A DNA stretch of 64,000 bases from contig CAWJBI010000020.1 of assembly GCA_963841065.1 (NCBI GenBank), forward strand, positions 1-64,000, in the 5' to 3' direction. How positions within the stretch are numbered: position 1 is the stretch's first letter; each line of letters opens with the position of its first letter. This DNA comes from M0108 sp963841065. Lineage in GTDB: Bacteria; Pseudomonadota; Gammaproteobacteria; Chromatiales; Chromatiaceae. Below, piece after piece: positions 17,686 through 26,904 of the stretch. The position numbers were made by a program, and so were the translations under genes. The notes below the pieces were generated by a model. That model ran no database searches and was not told the DNA's origin. It saw nothing but the letters and a program-made list of their open reading frames with translations.

Positions 17686-18261
17686 TTAGCCCTTGATCGC
17701 CTCGATGGCGACCCTGATGGTCACTTCATCGCCGACGTTGGGGGCGTACTTGCCGGCGTTGAATTCGCTGCGCTTGATGAGGGTGCTGGCATTGGCGCCA
17801 ATGGCATCCTTTTTCAGCATGGGGTGCGTCATGGTGGTGAAGTGTTCCACCTTCAGGGTCACCGGCTTGGTGACGCCCTTGATGGTCAGGTCGCCCTCGA
17901 TGGTCTTGGGCTTGTCACCCTCGAAGACCACTTTCGTGGACTTGAAGGTGGCGGTCGGGTACTTGGCGGTGTCCAGAAAATCCTCGCCCTGGATGTGCTC
18001 GTTGAAGGTGGCATAGCCGGTATCGACCGAGCGGGTGTCGATGGTGATGTCCACGGCCCCGGTCTTGGCCTCCTGGTCCAGCATCACCGTGCCCGTGGTC
18101 TTGTTGAACTGGCTGACCTGGGTGGAGAGGCCAAGGTGGCTGTAGGAGAAACTCGGGAAGGTGTGGGAGCCGTCCACCTGATAAGTCACCGGCGCGGCCA
18201 GGGCGGAGGCCGAGGCGGCGGCGAGGATGAGGGCGGCGGAAAATTGGCTGAGCTTGTTCAT
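17686..18261 (-). CDS. YceI family periplasmic lipid-binding protein
   Basis: Protein of 191 residues with a signal peptide ending ASALAAPVTY and one YceI lipocalin-like beta-barrel. Family features are VDGSHTFPSFSYSHLG, DVTIDTRSVDTG-type strand, GEDFLDTAKYPTATFKS and LTIKGVTKPVTL. YceI proteins bind polyisoprenoid molecules such as ubiquinone precursors in the periplasm and often sit next to cytochrome b561, as here. It is separated from the second YceI gene by 53 bases. Confidence 0.95.
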   Translation of the reverse strand: MNKLSQFSAALILAAASASALAAPVTYQVDGSHTFPSFSYSHLGLSTQVSQFNKTTGTVMLDQEAKTGAVDITIDTRSVDTGYATFNEHIQGEDFLDTAKYPTATFKSTKVVFEGDKPKTIEGDLTIKGVTKPVTLKVEHFTTMTHPMLKKDAIGANASTLIKRSEFNAGKYAPNVGDEVTIRVAIEAIKG

Positions 18262-18314
18262 GGGTAATCTCCGATGGCGGTTGAGGTTGGGTGGGTTGAG
18301 TGAGGGGATGGGGG

Positions 18315-18881
18315 TTAGTTGCCCGGCGTGACAGCGAGACGAAACTTGACCTCGACCTCGTTGGCGACGATGTCAAAGGCGGACCAGGGCCCTTCGCCGA
18401 TCGCGAAGTCCCCCCGGCGCAGGGTGAAGCTGCCGGCGAAGACCCCGGCGTTCCCCTGGGCCGTGAAGGTGGCGGGCACCAGGATCTCCCGGGTCTGGCC
18501 CTTGATGGTCAAGTGGCCGGCGACCTCATAGCGGTTATCGCCGACCGCCTTGACGCTGCTCGAGGCGAAGCGGGCGGTCGGAAAGGCCGGTGTGTTGAAC
18601 CAGGTCTTGGTCGCCACCTCTTCATCGGCCTCCGGGGTGCCGGTATCGATGCTGGCCAGGTCAACCTCGATCACGGCCTGGGCGCTGGCCGGCTGGGCCG
18701 GATCAAAGTGCAACTGGCCGCTGAAGGTCTTGAAACCACCGTCCATGCCGACCCCCATCTGGGAGTAGCCAAAGGTGATGCGGCTCTGGTCGGCCTGGAC
18801 CTGGGTGAATTCCACGGCCTGGGTGGCGGGGGCCACCAGGGCGTTCAGGGCAAGCAGGAGGGCAAGGCGTTTCATCTTCAT
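18315..18881 (-). CDS. YceI family periplasmic protein (second copy)
   Basis: Protein of 188 residues, signal peptide MKMKRLALLLALNALVAP with cleavage near TQAVEF. It shows the YceI pattern in a diverged form (VQADQSRITFGYSQMGVGMD, TWFNTPAFPTARFASS, LTIKGQTREILVPATF). Sequence divergence from the neighbour suggests an old duplication or separate acquisition. It lies between the first YceI gene and cytochrome b561, 22 bases after the b561 stop. Confidence 0.93.
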   Translation of the reverse strand: MKMKRLALLLALNALVAPATQAVEFTQVQADQSRITFGYSQMGVGMDGGFKTFSGQLHFDPAQPASAQAVIEVDLASIDTGTPEADEEVATKTWFNTPAFPTARFASSSVKAVGDNRYEVAGHLTIKGQTREILVPATFTAQGNAGVFAGSFTLRRGDFAIGEGPWSAFDIVANEVEVKFRLAVTPGN

Positions 18882-18903
18882 TTCTCCGAGGCTTGGTTAG
18901 GGT

Positions 18904-19443
18904 TCAGGCCTTGCCGAACTTCGGCAACATACGCAGGAGGACGTCGTCCTTATTGATGAAGTGGTGCTTCAGGCTGGCGCCGACATGGGCAACCAGCAGG
19001 GCCACCAGCAGCAGATTCAGGCTCATATGCAAGGTCTGCAGCAGGTCACCCAGGGCCTTGTCCTTGGTGAGCAGATCCGGCAGCGGCAGGACCCCAAACC
19101 ACACCGTCTGGAAGCCCTTGGCCGAGCTCATCAGCCAGCCCGAGAGCGGGATGGCCAGCATCAACAGGTAGAGCAAGAGGTGGGTGGTCTGGGCGGCCCA
19201 CTGCTGCCACCTGGGCATCCCCGCCGGCAGGGGCGGCGGCTGGTGGGTGACACGCCAGGCCAGGCGCAGGATCACCAACAGGAAGACGGTGACGCCCGCC
19301 CATTTGTGCCAGGCGTAGAGTTGCAGCTTCTGTGGCGACAGGGGCAGGTCGTGCATGTAAAAGCCCAGTCCCAGCAGACCCAGCATCAGGAGGGCGATCA
19401 GCCAGTGCAGGCCCTTGGCGGTGCGGCTGTAGTGATGAGTCAT
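18904..19443 (-). CDS. Cytochrome b561
   Basis: Inner-membrane di-heme protein of 179 residues with four membrane helices. Heme-ligand histidines are in KGLHWLIALLML (helix 1), AWHKWAGVTVFLLV (helix 2) and HMSLNLLLVALLVAHVG (helix 4). CybB-type b561 proteins oxidise ubiquinol and pass electrons to periplasmic acceptors such as superoxide. The start at 19443 (MTHHYSRTAKGLHW) gives the standard N terminus; the in-frame ATG at 19536 would add 31 unlikely residues. First gene of the b561-YceI-YceI-pirin-pirin operon, preceded by a palindrome at 19544. Confidence 0.95.
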   Translation of the reverse strand: MTHHYSRTAKGLHWLIALLMLGLLGLGFYMHDLPLSPQKLQLYAWHKWAGVTVFLLVILRLAWRVTHQPPPLPAGMPRWQQWAAQTTHLLLYLLMLAIPLSGWLMSSAKGFQTVWFGVLPLPDLLTKDKALGDLLQTLHMSLNLLLVALLVAHVGASLKHHFINKDDVLLRMLPKFGKA

Positions 19444-19543
19444 GAGCGTCTTCCTCGTGGCGGCCCCTGCCGCGGCTGTCGGCGATGGGGGTACTGTACC
19501 GGCCTCGATGGGTGCGAAATAGCAGGCAACAAGCAATTCTGTA

Positions 19544-19558
19544 TTGCTGAATCAGCAA
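19544..19558. promoter_or_regulatory. Candidate LysR-type operator of the b561 operon
   Basis: TTGCTGAATCAGCAA is a perfect 15-base palindrome, 100 bases upstream of the b561 start. A further GCAAT/ATTGC pair overlaps it on the left. Such dyads are usual for LysR-type regulators, and a LysR gene lies 3.7 kb away. AATCAG also recurs in the LysR upstream region. Confidence 0.45.
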
Positions 19559-20222
19559 CAATCTACTGGCAGGGTCATCCCTGGATGACTGGAGGACGAC
19601 CAAAACAAGACCCGAATCGGGTCACGACCCGGGCCGGTGATGACATCAAGACCCCGTCAGCTTCAAGTTACGGCCCCTCCTGGCGGGCCTGAGGCGAGCT
19701 TCCACCGCCCGATGACATGGCATGCCAGGCACACCTAAAATTAGACCCAGATCACCATGACTGGAAATTTAATCGTGGGTGGGGGCGATGATTGTGGATT
19801 ATCATGGAACTTATCTCGTTGATCATGACGCAGCCTTGGCGTCCTACTTCTTTCAAGCCCTGATCACACCCAACCGGTCCCTGATGCTAACTTGAAAAAG
19901 GCCGGCACCTGATCGGACGGCCGAAATTCTAACGGCTTCCCGTCCGCTCCTAGCCGCCCTCAAGGGCCAGCGGTACCTTGTCGTTGACACGACCGCTCTT
20001 GCACACAGGCATTCAGAAAAGACGGGGGAATAATCACCTCGGTAAGAGGTGGCGAACCCCGCAATCACAGGCGCCCGACTTGCCCGGCGGGAACATCCGT
20101 TCCGCGGTCAGGGGGTGCCAGAAGACGCTGACGGACAGGCCTAGCGGCGGTTCCCGGAGGCGACCCCAAAGGCGTCGGAGCATTGGCATCCGGCGTCGAC
20201 TACCGAGAGACTGGAGGTTGGA
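19559..20222. other. Long non-coding region upstream of the multiheme cytochrome gene
   Basis: About 660 bases without a credible gene. It includes a short dyad, GACCCGAATCGGGTC (about 19609-19623), and a structured-looking last 200 bases before the cytochrome start with several GC-rich arms. I compared that leader by eye with c-di-GMP (GEMM) and other riboswitch patterns and found no match. Confidence 0.4.
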
Positions 20223-23057
20223 ATGGATCGAGAGACTTACCGCGGCGTCGTCAAGCCGCCCACGAGGGGAGTGGTGGCAATCGCCGCCGGGTTCACGCTG
20301 CTGCTCGCCGCCGGCGGGCTCCAAGCGGCCGCCACCTGTTCTATCGGCACGACGCCGAACCCGCCGACGATCAATGTCGGCCAGAGCGTCGCCTTCACCG
20401 GTACGGTGACCGGCAAGGCCCCCTTGACCTATACCTGGGCGTTTGCGGGCGGCACGCCGGCCAGCGCCACCACCAAGTCGGTGACGGTGAGCTACGCGAG
20501 CGCCGGTAGCTTCGCGGCGACCCTGAACGGCAAGAACGGTCGCAACGAGACCTGTACCGCCAACGTGACCGTGCAGGTCAATGCGGTGGGCAACAGCCCG
20601 CCGGTGGCCCAGAACGACGAGTACAACACCCAGCAGAACACCCCGCTGACGGTGGCTGCCCCGGGCGTCCTCGGCAACGACAACGACCCCAACGGCAACC
20701 CCATCACCGCGGTCCTGGGGACCAACGTCGCCCATGGCACCTTGAGCCTGAACGCGAACGGCGGCTTCACCTACACCCCCGCCAACAATTACAACGGCTC
20801 GGACAGCTTCACCTACCGGGCCCGGGACAGCCTCGGGGCCACGTCCAACCTGGCGACCGTGACCATCGGCATCGCTGCCGCCGCCCAGGTCTCCATCAAC
20901 TCCACCAGCGCCGATGGCGCCCTGCCGACGACCGCGGTCCCCGAGCAATCAAAGGTGGGCATTGACCCGACCAACGCCTTCACCCTGTTGGCCATCAACG
21001 ACCTGGGCATGCACTGCGGCGACCAGGACACCCGCATCTCCAGCATCCTGCCGCCGTTCAATGTGTTGCACGCCCAGGTGGTCCAGCGGGGCCGCACCGG
21101 ACTGCCGCGCGTCCTGGGCGAGGGTGAAGTGACCCTTTCCTACTCGGCCGCCTCGAACCCGAACGACCCCGCCATCGCCAAGGTCGCCAGCGGCCAGGCC
21201 CTGTCCTCGGTGGTCAACGGCGAGGTCTATAAGACGAACTTCTGGGACGTGGCCTTCCAGGCCTACGACCCCTTCTACCCGCCGGGCGTGCTGGCCGCCT
21301 TCTACGACCCGAACAACCCGGCCAACAACGTCGACATCGGCCTGCCGGTACCTGACGTCGAGCGTCTCTACCTGGGCGACGGTCAGTTACACGCCACCCA
21401 ACAGGCGATGCCGGGGCTGAACAACCCCTACATCCTGAACGAGGCCCAGACGTTCCAGGAGCATTTCACGGACTTCCCCTTCTTCATCAACTTCCCGTTC
21501 GGCTACGTGGCCGACAACGTCAACTGGTTCGAGGCCGCCGGCGTGCCCATCGCCATGTTCGACGACTTCGGCCGGGAGAACCCCTACCCGCTGGTGCGGG
21601 TGCAGGCGAAGCAGGGCACCACCACCATCGCCTCCCTCGATACGGTGATGCCCATCTCCGGCGAGGCCGAGTGCCAGTCCTGTCATGCGGCCACCGGCGG
21701 ACGGCGGCAACGGCTCGGCCATCAAGAACCTCACCACCATCAACTCCTCGATCGACGATCCGCTGGAAGGCTCGGTGCCCAACGCCGCCAGCGTTGAGTG
21801 GGCCAGCGACCTCAACATCCTGCGCCTGCATGACCAGAAGCACGCGACCTCGCTGCTCTCGACGTTCGATGCCGCCACCGGACGGGCCGCCGAGCCCGTG
21901 GTCTGCCAGCGCTGCCACTACACGCCGGCCCTGGACCTGGCCCAGGTGGGTCCGAACGAGGTCAACGGCCGCGACCAGGTCAAGCACAAGTCCATGTCCA
22001 ACGTGATGCACAGCCATCACGCGACGGCGACGATGCAGCGGTAACCGCTGTTCCCGACCATGCCGCCGGCCATCGATGGCCAGGGCAACCGCCGCGACCC
22101 GGTGACGACCCAGAACATCCTGGAGCAGACCTGCTACATGTGCCACCCCGGCAATCGCACCCAGTGCATGCGCGGGGCCATGGCCAACGCTGGCCTGGTG
22201 TGCCAGGACTGCCACGGTCAGATGGCCCAGGTGGGCAACGACTTCTCGCGCGAGCGTCTCTCCGGCGCAACCCAGGCGCCTTCCACCTGGCCGCGGACTT
22301 CTATGACAACCCGGCGACGCCGCGCGTGCCCTGGGCCAACGAGCCAGGCTGCGGCTCCTGCCACACCGGCTACGCAACCAGCAACCTGGCGGGTACCGCG
22401 GGGACCCTGGTGAACCCCACCGACACCCTGGGTAACCGGGACGGCATCCGCCTGCTGACGGCCTACCTGGCCGGCGATGCCAAGGCCACGCCCATCGTGC
22501 CCAACAACAAGGCCTTTGCGGAGAACGTGGTGGCCGAGGGCGGCGCCGCCGACGGCAACCCGAAACTCTACCGGGTCAGCACCGGCCACGGCGGGCTCTT
22601 CTGCGAGGCCTGCCACGGCAGCACCCACGCGGAGTGGCCCAGTAGCAACCCCAACGCCAACGACAACATCCCGGCCAAGGATCTCCAGGGTCACTCGGGT
22701 TACATCGCCGAATGCCAGGTCTGCCATGAGCCCACGGATGCCTCCTTGCCCCTCGGCAACAACGGCCCCCACGGCATGCACGCGATCACGGATTTGCAGC
22801 CCGCCGCCGGCACCGGCTTCCTGCCGGACGACCGCTGGAACATCCAGCATCGCAACTACCGCAACACCGGGCCCGGCTGCGAGTCCTGCCACGGCACCAA
22901 CCTGACGGGCACCGTGCTGTCGCGCACCGCCGATGACCGTACCGTGCGCTGCAAGACCACCCAAGGCAGTCTGCCCGAGTGCAAGGCCGGTCAGACGACG
23001 GCGGTCATCCCGAAGGGCACCCCCGTGGGTTGCGGCATGTGTCACCGTCAGAAATGA
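20223..23057 (+). CDS. Exported nonaheme c-type cytochrome with PKD and cadherin-like domains (frame broken)
   Basis: GGAGGTTGGA precedes the ATG. Residues 1-38 are a signal peptide (LLLAAGGLQAAATCS). A PKD-like domain (about 40-118, NPPTINVGQSVAFTGTVTGK) and a cadherin-like/VCBS domain (about 122-218, VLGNDNDPNGNPITAVLG) come next, then a large region with MHCGDQDTRISSILPPFN. Nine CXXCH heme sites follow: CQSCH, CQRCH, CYMCH, CQDCH, CGSCH, CEACH, CQVCH, CESCH and CGMCH. The frame shifts near 21700 (one extra base) and near 22270 (one lost base), and a TAA lies in frame at 22042. The three lesions could be errors or real decay. Corrected length is about 944 residues. It is probably a periplasmic or surface electron-transfer protein, with the N-terminal domains for binding or anchoring. 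Confidence 0.85.
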
Positions 23058-23112
23058 GCGTCTAAGCCACTCAACAAGCTGCCAGGGACGGCAGCCGATA
23101 GACCAACCTTCA

Positions 23113-23138
23113 GGCGGCACATGTGCCGCCTTTTTTTT
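23113..23138 (+). terminator. Rho-independent terminator of the multiheme cytochrome gene
   Basis: GGCGGCACATGTGCCGCC is a perfect stem followed by eight T residues, 56 bases after the stop codon. Confidence 0.92.
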
Positions 23139-23281
23139 CGCCGCGACAGCTCCCTAGGACCCGAGCAGGTACTGGAGGCTGGTCATGGATCGGTTAAATC
23201 AGAACCTGGAAATACTCTGATCTTCCGACTGAGCACGAAATAGCCCAGAATCAGTCATTCTCTATTGCAGGAAGGGCAACA

Positions 23282-24172
23282 ATGAACCGTCTCGACGCCA
23301 TGACCACCTTCCTGCGGGTCGCGGAATTGGGCAGTTTTGCGGCCGCCGCCAGCCGGCTGGGGGTGGCGCGTTCCGTGATCACGCGCCAGATCGCCGCCCT
23401 CGAGGAGCATCTGGGCATCAAGCTGATGGTGCGCACGACGCGCCGCCTGACCCTGACGGCCGGCGGGGCGGCCTACCTGGAGAAGTGCCGGGAGATCCTC
23501 GACCTGGTGGAATCGGCCGAGGCGGAGGTGATGGCGGACAGCCTGACGCCGCGCGGCCACCTGCGCATCGGCGTACCCCTGAGCTTCGGGCTGAAGAAGC
23601 TGGTGCCCTTACTGCTGGAGTTTGCCCAGACCTATCCGGCCATCACCCTGGCGACGGATTTCACCGACAGCCACCAGAACCTGGTGGAGGAAGGCAAGGA
23701 CCTGCTGGTGCGCATCACCGACCGCCTGGAGCCGGGCGACATCGCCCGCAAGCTGGGGACTTCCCGGCTCCAGGTCATCGCCACCCCGGCCTATCTGGCC
23801 CGCCATGGCCAGCCCCGGCATCCCGCCGAACTCGCCGGCCATGCCCTGATCGGCTACACCCACCGCGGGGTCGTGCAACCCTGGGCCTTCCGGATCGAGG
23901 GCGAGGTGGAAATCTTCTACCTGCCATTCAAGCTCCAGGCCAACAACGGCGAGGCCCTGGCCGAGGCGGCGGCGCGGGACCTGGGCATCACCCGGGTACC
24001 GGACTTTGTCGCGGAGGACTATCTGCGGGATCGCGGCATGGTGACCCTGCTCGAAGACTTCACGCCGCCCGATCTGGGCATCTATGCCCTGCTGCCGAGC
24101 AATCGCTACCTGCCCCACCGGGTGCGAGCCTTGATCGAGTTTCTGGCGCGGCGGATGAAGTGTCCTGGTTAA
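23282..24172 (+). CDS. LysR-type transcriptional regulator
   Basis: Protein of 296 residues. The winged helix-turn-helix (about 6-64) reads AMTTFLRVAELGSFAAAASR with RSVITRQIAALEEHLGIKL, and the substrate-binding domain (about 90-290) follows. It resembles the CrgA/DmlR branch, whose members are often divergent from small redox or quinone genes. AGGAAGGGCAACA precedes the ATG. The likely targets are the b561/YceI/pirin operon to the left, separated by the cytochrome gene, or the FMN reductase 0.5 kb downstream. Confidence 0.93.
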   Translation: MNRLDAMTTFLRVAELGSFAAAASRLGVARSVITRQIAALEEHLGIKLMVRTTRRLTLTAGGAAYLEKCREILDLVESAEAEVMADSLTPRGHLRIGVPLSFGLKKLVPLLLEFAQTYPAITLATDFTDSHQNLVEEGKDLLVRITDRLEPGDIARKLGTSRLQVIATPAYLARHGQPRHPAELAGHALIGYTHRGVVQPWAFRIEGEVEIFYLPFKLQANNGEALAEAAARDLGITRVPDFVAEDYLRDRGMVTLLEDFTPPDLGIYALLPSNRYLPHRVRALIEFLARRMKCPG

Positions 24173-24312
24173 TGCGCCGCGGAGGCTGGATCTCCGCGCC
24201 ATTAGACTTGGCGCGGTTGGGGCCCCGGCATGATCGGGTTGGCTTGTTGCCCTGACCTGTGGTAACAAGTCACGCGCAGTCCCGCCAATCCCATCGCAAG
24301 GAGAAGATTCTG

Positions 24313-24546
24313 TTGAATGTCGCGCAACTGATCGAAAAAATTCAGGTACTGCCAATAGAAAAGCAGGCGGAAGTCTTCGATTTCGTCGACTACCTGGCAA
24401 CACGATTTGCCAGACCGATAGCCAGGGACCTGGTGGAATGGACCGACCAGGATTTTTCGCGTCTCTCCATGGCTCAGGCTATGCGAGGTATGGAGCAGGA
24501 GCCCGACCTCTACTCCAGCATTCGTCGCGGGACACCAGGCGGTTGA
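24313..24546 (+). CDS. DUF2281 / VapB-like small antitoxin-type protein
   Basis: Protein of 77 residues beginning at a TTG placed nine bases after AAGGAG. The N-terminal half, NVAQLIEKIQVLPIEKQAEV followed by FDFVDYLATRF, is the DUF2281 pattern found in antitoxins of PIN-domain toxin pairs. The C terminus (FSRLSMAQAMRGMEQEPDLY) matches the usual toxin-binding tail. No toxin gene follows; the next 120 bases hold only a short frame (VKTDYLPRIMLENLRRG). It is an orphan or a remnant of a toxin-antitoxin pair. Confidence 0.7.
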   Translation: MNVAQLIEKIQVLPIEKQAEVFDFVDYLATRFARPIARDLVEWTDQDFSRLSMAQAMRGMEQEPDLYSSIRRGTPGG

Positions 24547-24674
24547 CGGAGGGTCAAAACTGACTATCTTCCGCGGATCATGCTGGAAAACCTGCGTCGC
24601 GGGGCAAGGTGTCAACCCTGACGATGCCCCCTAATTTTCACCATGCCCATCAACCGCGCCCGCAAGGAGATTTC

Positions 24675-25223
24675 ATGACTTCAATATCACTACTTGGCAT
24701 TGCCGGCAGCCTGCGTCGGGCATCCACCAACCGCGGTCTGCTGCGGGCGGCACAGGCGCAACTGCCGGCGGGTGCCCACCTGGACATTGCCGACCTGAGC
24801 GATATTCCCTTTTATAACGCGGACATCGCCGAAAAACCCGCCGCCGTCAGCCGTCTCCTGGCCCAAATCGGGGCCGCCGATGGCCTGGTGCTGGCTTGCA
24901 CCGAGTACAACTATTCCCTGGCCCCGGCCCTGAAGAATATCCTGGACTGGGCCTCGCGCGAACCCGACAACGCCCTCCTGGCCGGCAAGCCGGTGGCTAT
25001 CATGGGCGCCGGTGGCGGCATGGGCACCTCGCGGGCGCAATACCACCTGCGTCAGGTCTGCGTCTTTCTTGACCTGCGGCCCCTGAACAAGCCGGAGGTC
25101 TTCGCCAACGCCTATGCCGGCGGCTTTGATGCCGATGGCAACTTGATCGACGAAAAACTCACCCAGCTGATCGGTGAGCAGATGCAGGCCCTGGTCGCCA
25201 GGGTCATCGCAGCACGTCACTGA
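24675..25223 (+). CDS. NAD(P)H-dependent FMN reductase (quinone/chromate reductase type)
   Basis: Protein of 182 residues with a flavodoxin-like fold. GSLRRASTNRGLL near the N terminus binds the FMN phosphate, and EYNYSLAPALKNILDWASR is the family signature around the isoalloxazine. Members reduce quinones, azo dyes or chromate using NAD(P)H. AAGGAGATTTC precedes the ATG at 24675; an upstream in-frame start is less likely. Neighbouring pirin, YceI and LysR genes suggest a quinone-stress setting. Confidence 0.92.
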   Translation: MTSISLLGIAGSLRRASTNRGLLRAAQAQLPAGAHLDIADLSDIPFYNADIAEKPAAVSRLLAQIGAADGLVLACTEYNYSLAPALKNILDWASREPDNALLAGKPVAIMGAGGGMGTSRAQYHLRQVCVFLDLRPLNKPEVFANAYAGGFDADGNLIDEKLTQLIGEQMQALVARVIAARH

Positions 25224-25243
25224 TCGGGAGGGGCCGAGTTAGG

Positions 25244-25348
25244 TCAGGCCCGGCCGCGCTGGAGCCTGATCTCGATCGGCGCATCCGTCGTCAGATGAAG
25301 ATTACGTTCCGCGAAGGGAATCGACACCTTCGCCTCGGTCAGCGCCTC
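25244..25348 (-). pseudogene. C-terminal fragment of an MscS-type mechanosensitive channel gene
   Basis: The minus strand reads EALTEAKVSIPFAERNLHL, then TTDAPIEIRLQRGRA and a stop. This matches the C-terminal beta/alpha end of small-conductance mechanosensitive channels (EIPFPQRDLHL in typical members). Nothing upstream belongs to such a gene; the fragment joins directly to the HdeA-like remnant. It is about 34 codons of a channel of about 280. Confidence 0.5.
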
Positions 25349-25545
25349 CCTCGACGACGAAGGGGACTACCGTCTCGACACCCTCGATGTCCACGGCCTC
25401 GCCTCTGGATCGCCGTTCTCCCCGTAGGCGACTGCCCAGGATACCGCTTCGGGCTGGAAGCTCACTTCCAGACCGAGAAACTCCTCGCAGGTCATTTTGG
25501 CGTTCAGCTTGTGGGACGACGGATGCTGGCTCGCGGCCTTGTCCG
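25349..25545 (-). pseudogene. Fragment of an HdeA-like acid-stress chaperone gene
   Basis: One minus frame reads HKLNAKMTCEEFLGLEVSF then QPEAVSWAVAYGENGDPE; after a frame change near 25400 it reads EAVDIEGVETVVPFVVE. This is the body of HdeA-family periplasmic chaperones (MTCEEFL and a V-D-V-E-G segment). The signal peptide and the second cysteine region are missing. It ends at the MscS fragment, so a deletion appears to have fused two unrelated gene ends. The family call is by eye. Confidence 0.48.
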
Positions 25546-25960
25546 CAGCGCCCGCCGCATGCCTATAGTGTATCGCGATGATCCAGCGGGCCAGCGGCTT
25601 CCCGGTCAGTTGGCTCTGATGTAACTCCAGCAACAGTGCTCCTGCGGCCGGCGGTCCATAGCACCAACATCGCCGCCAGTGGAGGCAACAAGCGCGTCAG
25701 CACCGGCTCGGCTTGGGCGCGGTGGCGATGGGGTGGGTGGGGCGTCGACGCGGTCCCGAGGCAGCGTTTTTTGCTCGGGCTTATCGTGAAATCGGCAGTG
25801 ATCGGGTCTTGACGTCAGCACACGCAACGAAAATGCCGTACTGTAAGTACCCGCGAATCAAGAATCTCCGCAGAATTCGGAGAAAATTAGTGCTCGCCGC
25901 CAATCGCTGCGACCGTGCAGCCTCCCCGGACGGTGGGCGGGAATCGGGGCTGCGCGGCGA
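25546..25960. other. Intergenic region with no recognisable gene
   Basis: Follows the HdeA fragment and precedes the HMA-like gene end. Open frames are short and compositionally odd. I see no RNA gene, repeat or terminator worth naming. Confidence 0.4.
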
Positions 25961-26188
25961 CTATAAGCCGATCATTTCCGCATGGAGTCCGCGCCCTCGG
26001 AACGAGTCAACGATCGTACTCGGTTTGATGGCCGTCGCGTCGAAGTCCACGACCATGAGGTGGCGCGTCCGTTCGTGTACGCAGGCGCTCAAAATCCCGT
26101 CGATGCCTGCAAGTTCGCGCTCCAAATAGTGGATGTTGTGGTCGTCCAGATCTTCATCGATATGGATCACGATGTCGCCGTTATACAT
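25961..26188 (-). CDS. Small HMA-like (heavy-metal-associated fold) protein
   Basis: Protein of 75 residues, MYNGDIVIHIDEDLDDHNIH at the start and RGLHAEMIGL at the end. Alternating strands and helices (IVIHIDE, ERELAGIDGILSACVHE, HLMVVDFDA, STIVDSFRGRGLHAEMI) fit the ferredoxin-like HMA fold of metal chaperones, but the metal-binding CXXC is absent; only one cysteine (SACVHE) remains. GAGGAGCAGACAACC precedes the ATG. Likely cytoplasmic. Function is unknown. Confidence 0.7.
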   Translation of the reverse strand: MYNGDIVIHIDEDLDDHNIHYLERELAGIDGILSACVHERTRHLMVVDFDATAIKPSTIVDSFRGRGLHAEMIGL

Positions 26189-26365
26189 GGTTGTCTGCTC
26201 CTCTGGCTGTGATGGACTGAACTAGCGTAGCGGACGGCCGACTGCGTTATCTCTGCCCAAGGCACCAGGATGCTCCATTTTCCGGGGCCGATACTTATGT
26301 TGACGACAGACGCTTGCATTACATTGTCCAGCAACGACCAACCGCTCGCTTTTTATATAGTCCAA

Positions 26366-26397
26366 GGGACAGGAACTTCAAGGGATAGGAACTTCAA
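26366..26397. repeat. Tandem duplication of a 16-base unit
   Basis: GGGACAGGAACTTCAA is followed at once by GGGATAGGAACTTCAA, which differs by one base. The role is unknown. The likeness of ATAGGAACTTC to a yeast FRT half-site is coincidental. Confidence 0.7.
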
Positions 26398-26689
26398 CCA
26401 CGCGACGGTCGGATGGGTGGGTGGGGGGGCCTTACCATCGACGGAAGCCGCATGCAAGCGGCTTGAGACAAGCCACATGGTGGACCGGCCGGGAGGAAAC
26501 AGCCGTTCCCGCGTTCGAGGGGCGGGGAATGGCATGCGGTGGGCATGGATCCGCGAGTCGCGGGCGCGGGTGCGCACCGGGGGGGTCCCCGGGATGAACC
26601 GGGCGACGGGGGTTACCACGGTACGCGCTGGTCACGGACGTACTCGGGTGGCGGTTCCGCCAGGGCGTCCCCGTCGGGTACGGCAGCGA

Positions 26690-26850
26690 CCGGCGCGATA
26701 GACGACCTGCTCAAGCTTCCGGAACGCCTGCCCGTCACGCTCCGCGGCCAACAGGAAGGTCTCTGCCAAGGTCCGCTCCGCCGCCATAGACGACCCTCCC
26801 CTCGTGCAGGGCCCAGAACAGGGCGCTGCCGGGCTTGATGAATAAGTCGC
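26690..26850 (-). pseudogene. Remnant of an MNT/HEPN nucleotidyltransferase pair
   Basis: Minus-strand text reads DLFIKPGSALFWALHEGRVV then YGG, like the C terminus of MNT nucleotidyltransferases, overlapping MAAERTLAETFLLAAERDG QAFRKL in the next frame, like the start of a HEPN partner. Both pieces stop quickly. The DNA of the ALHEGRVV part resembles 15.82 kb. The call is tentative. Confidence 0.3.
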
Positions 26851-26904
26851 GGCCCGAGGGCGTCAATCCACCCCCCGAACGCCAGGGTGCGCTAAAATGC
26901 CTCC

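Larger units (their letters stand above)
26189..26904. other. Intergenic region rich in decayed sequence
   Basis: About 700 bases without an intact gene. It holds a tandem 16-base repeat (26366-26397) and a possible MNT/HEPN remnant near lgt. The plus-strand open frames have atypical Arg/Gly/Pro composition and no start signal. Confidence 0.4.

Noticed and set aside
20023..20222. Structured leader upstream of the multiheme cytochrome, considered as a c-di-GMP or related riboswitch.
   Set aside because: The conserved core sequences of GEMM-I and other common classes are not found by eye; a covariance search would be needed.
24547..24620. Short frame VKTDYLPRIMLENLRRG after the DUF2281 gene, considered as a toxin remnant.
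   Set aside because: It is too short and has no PIN-domain acidic motif.
26366..26397. ATAGGAACTTC in the tandem repeat resembles a yeast FLP recombinase (FRT) half-site.
   Set aside because: Copies are direct, not inverted, the spacer is absent, and bacteria of this kind have no FLP. It is a chance match.
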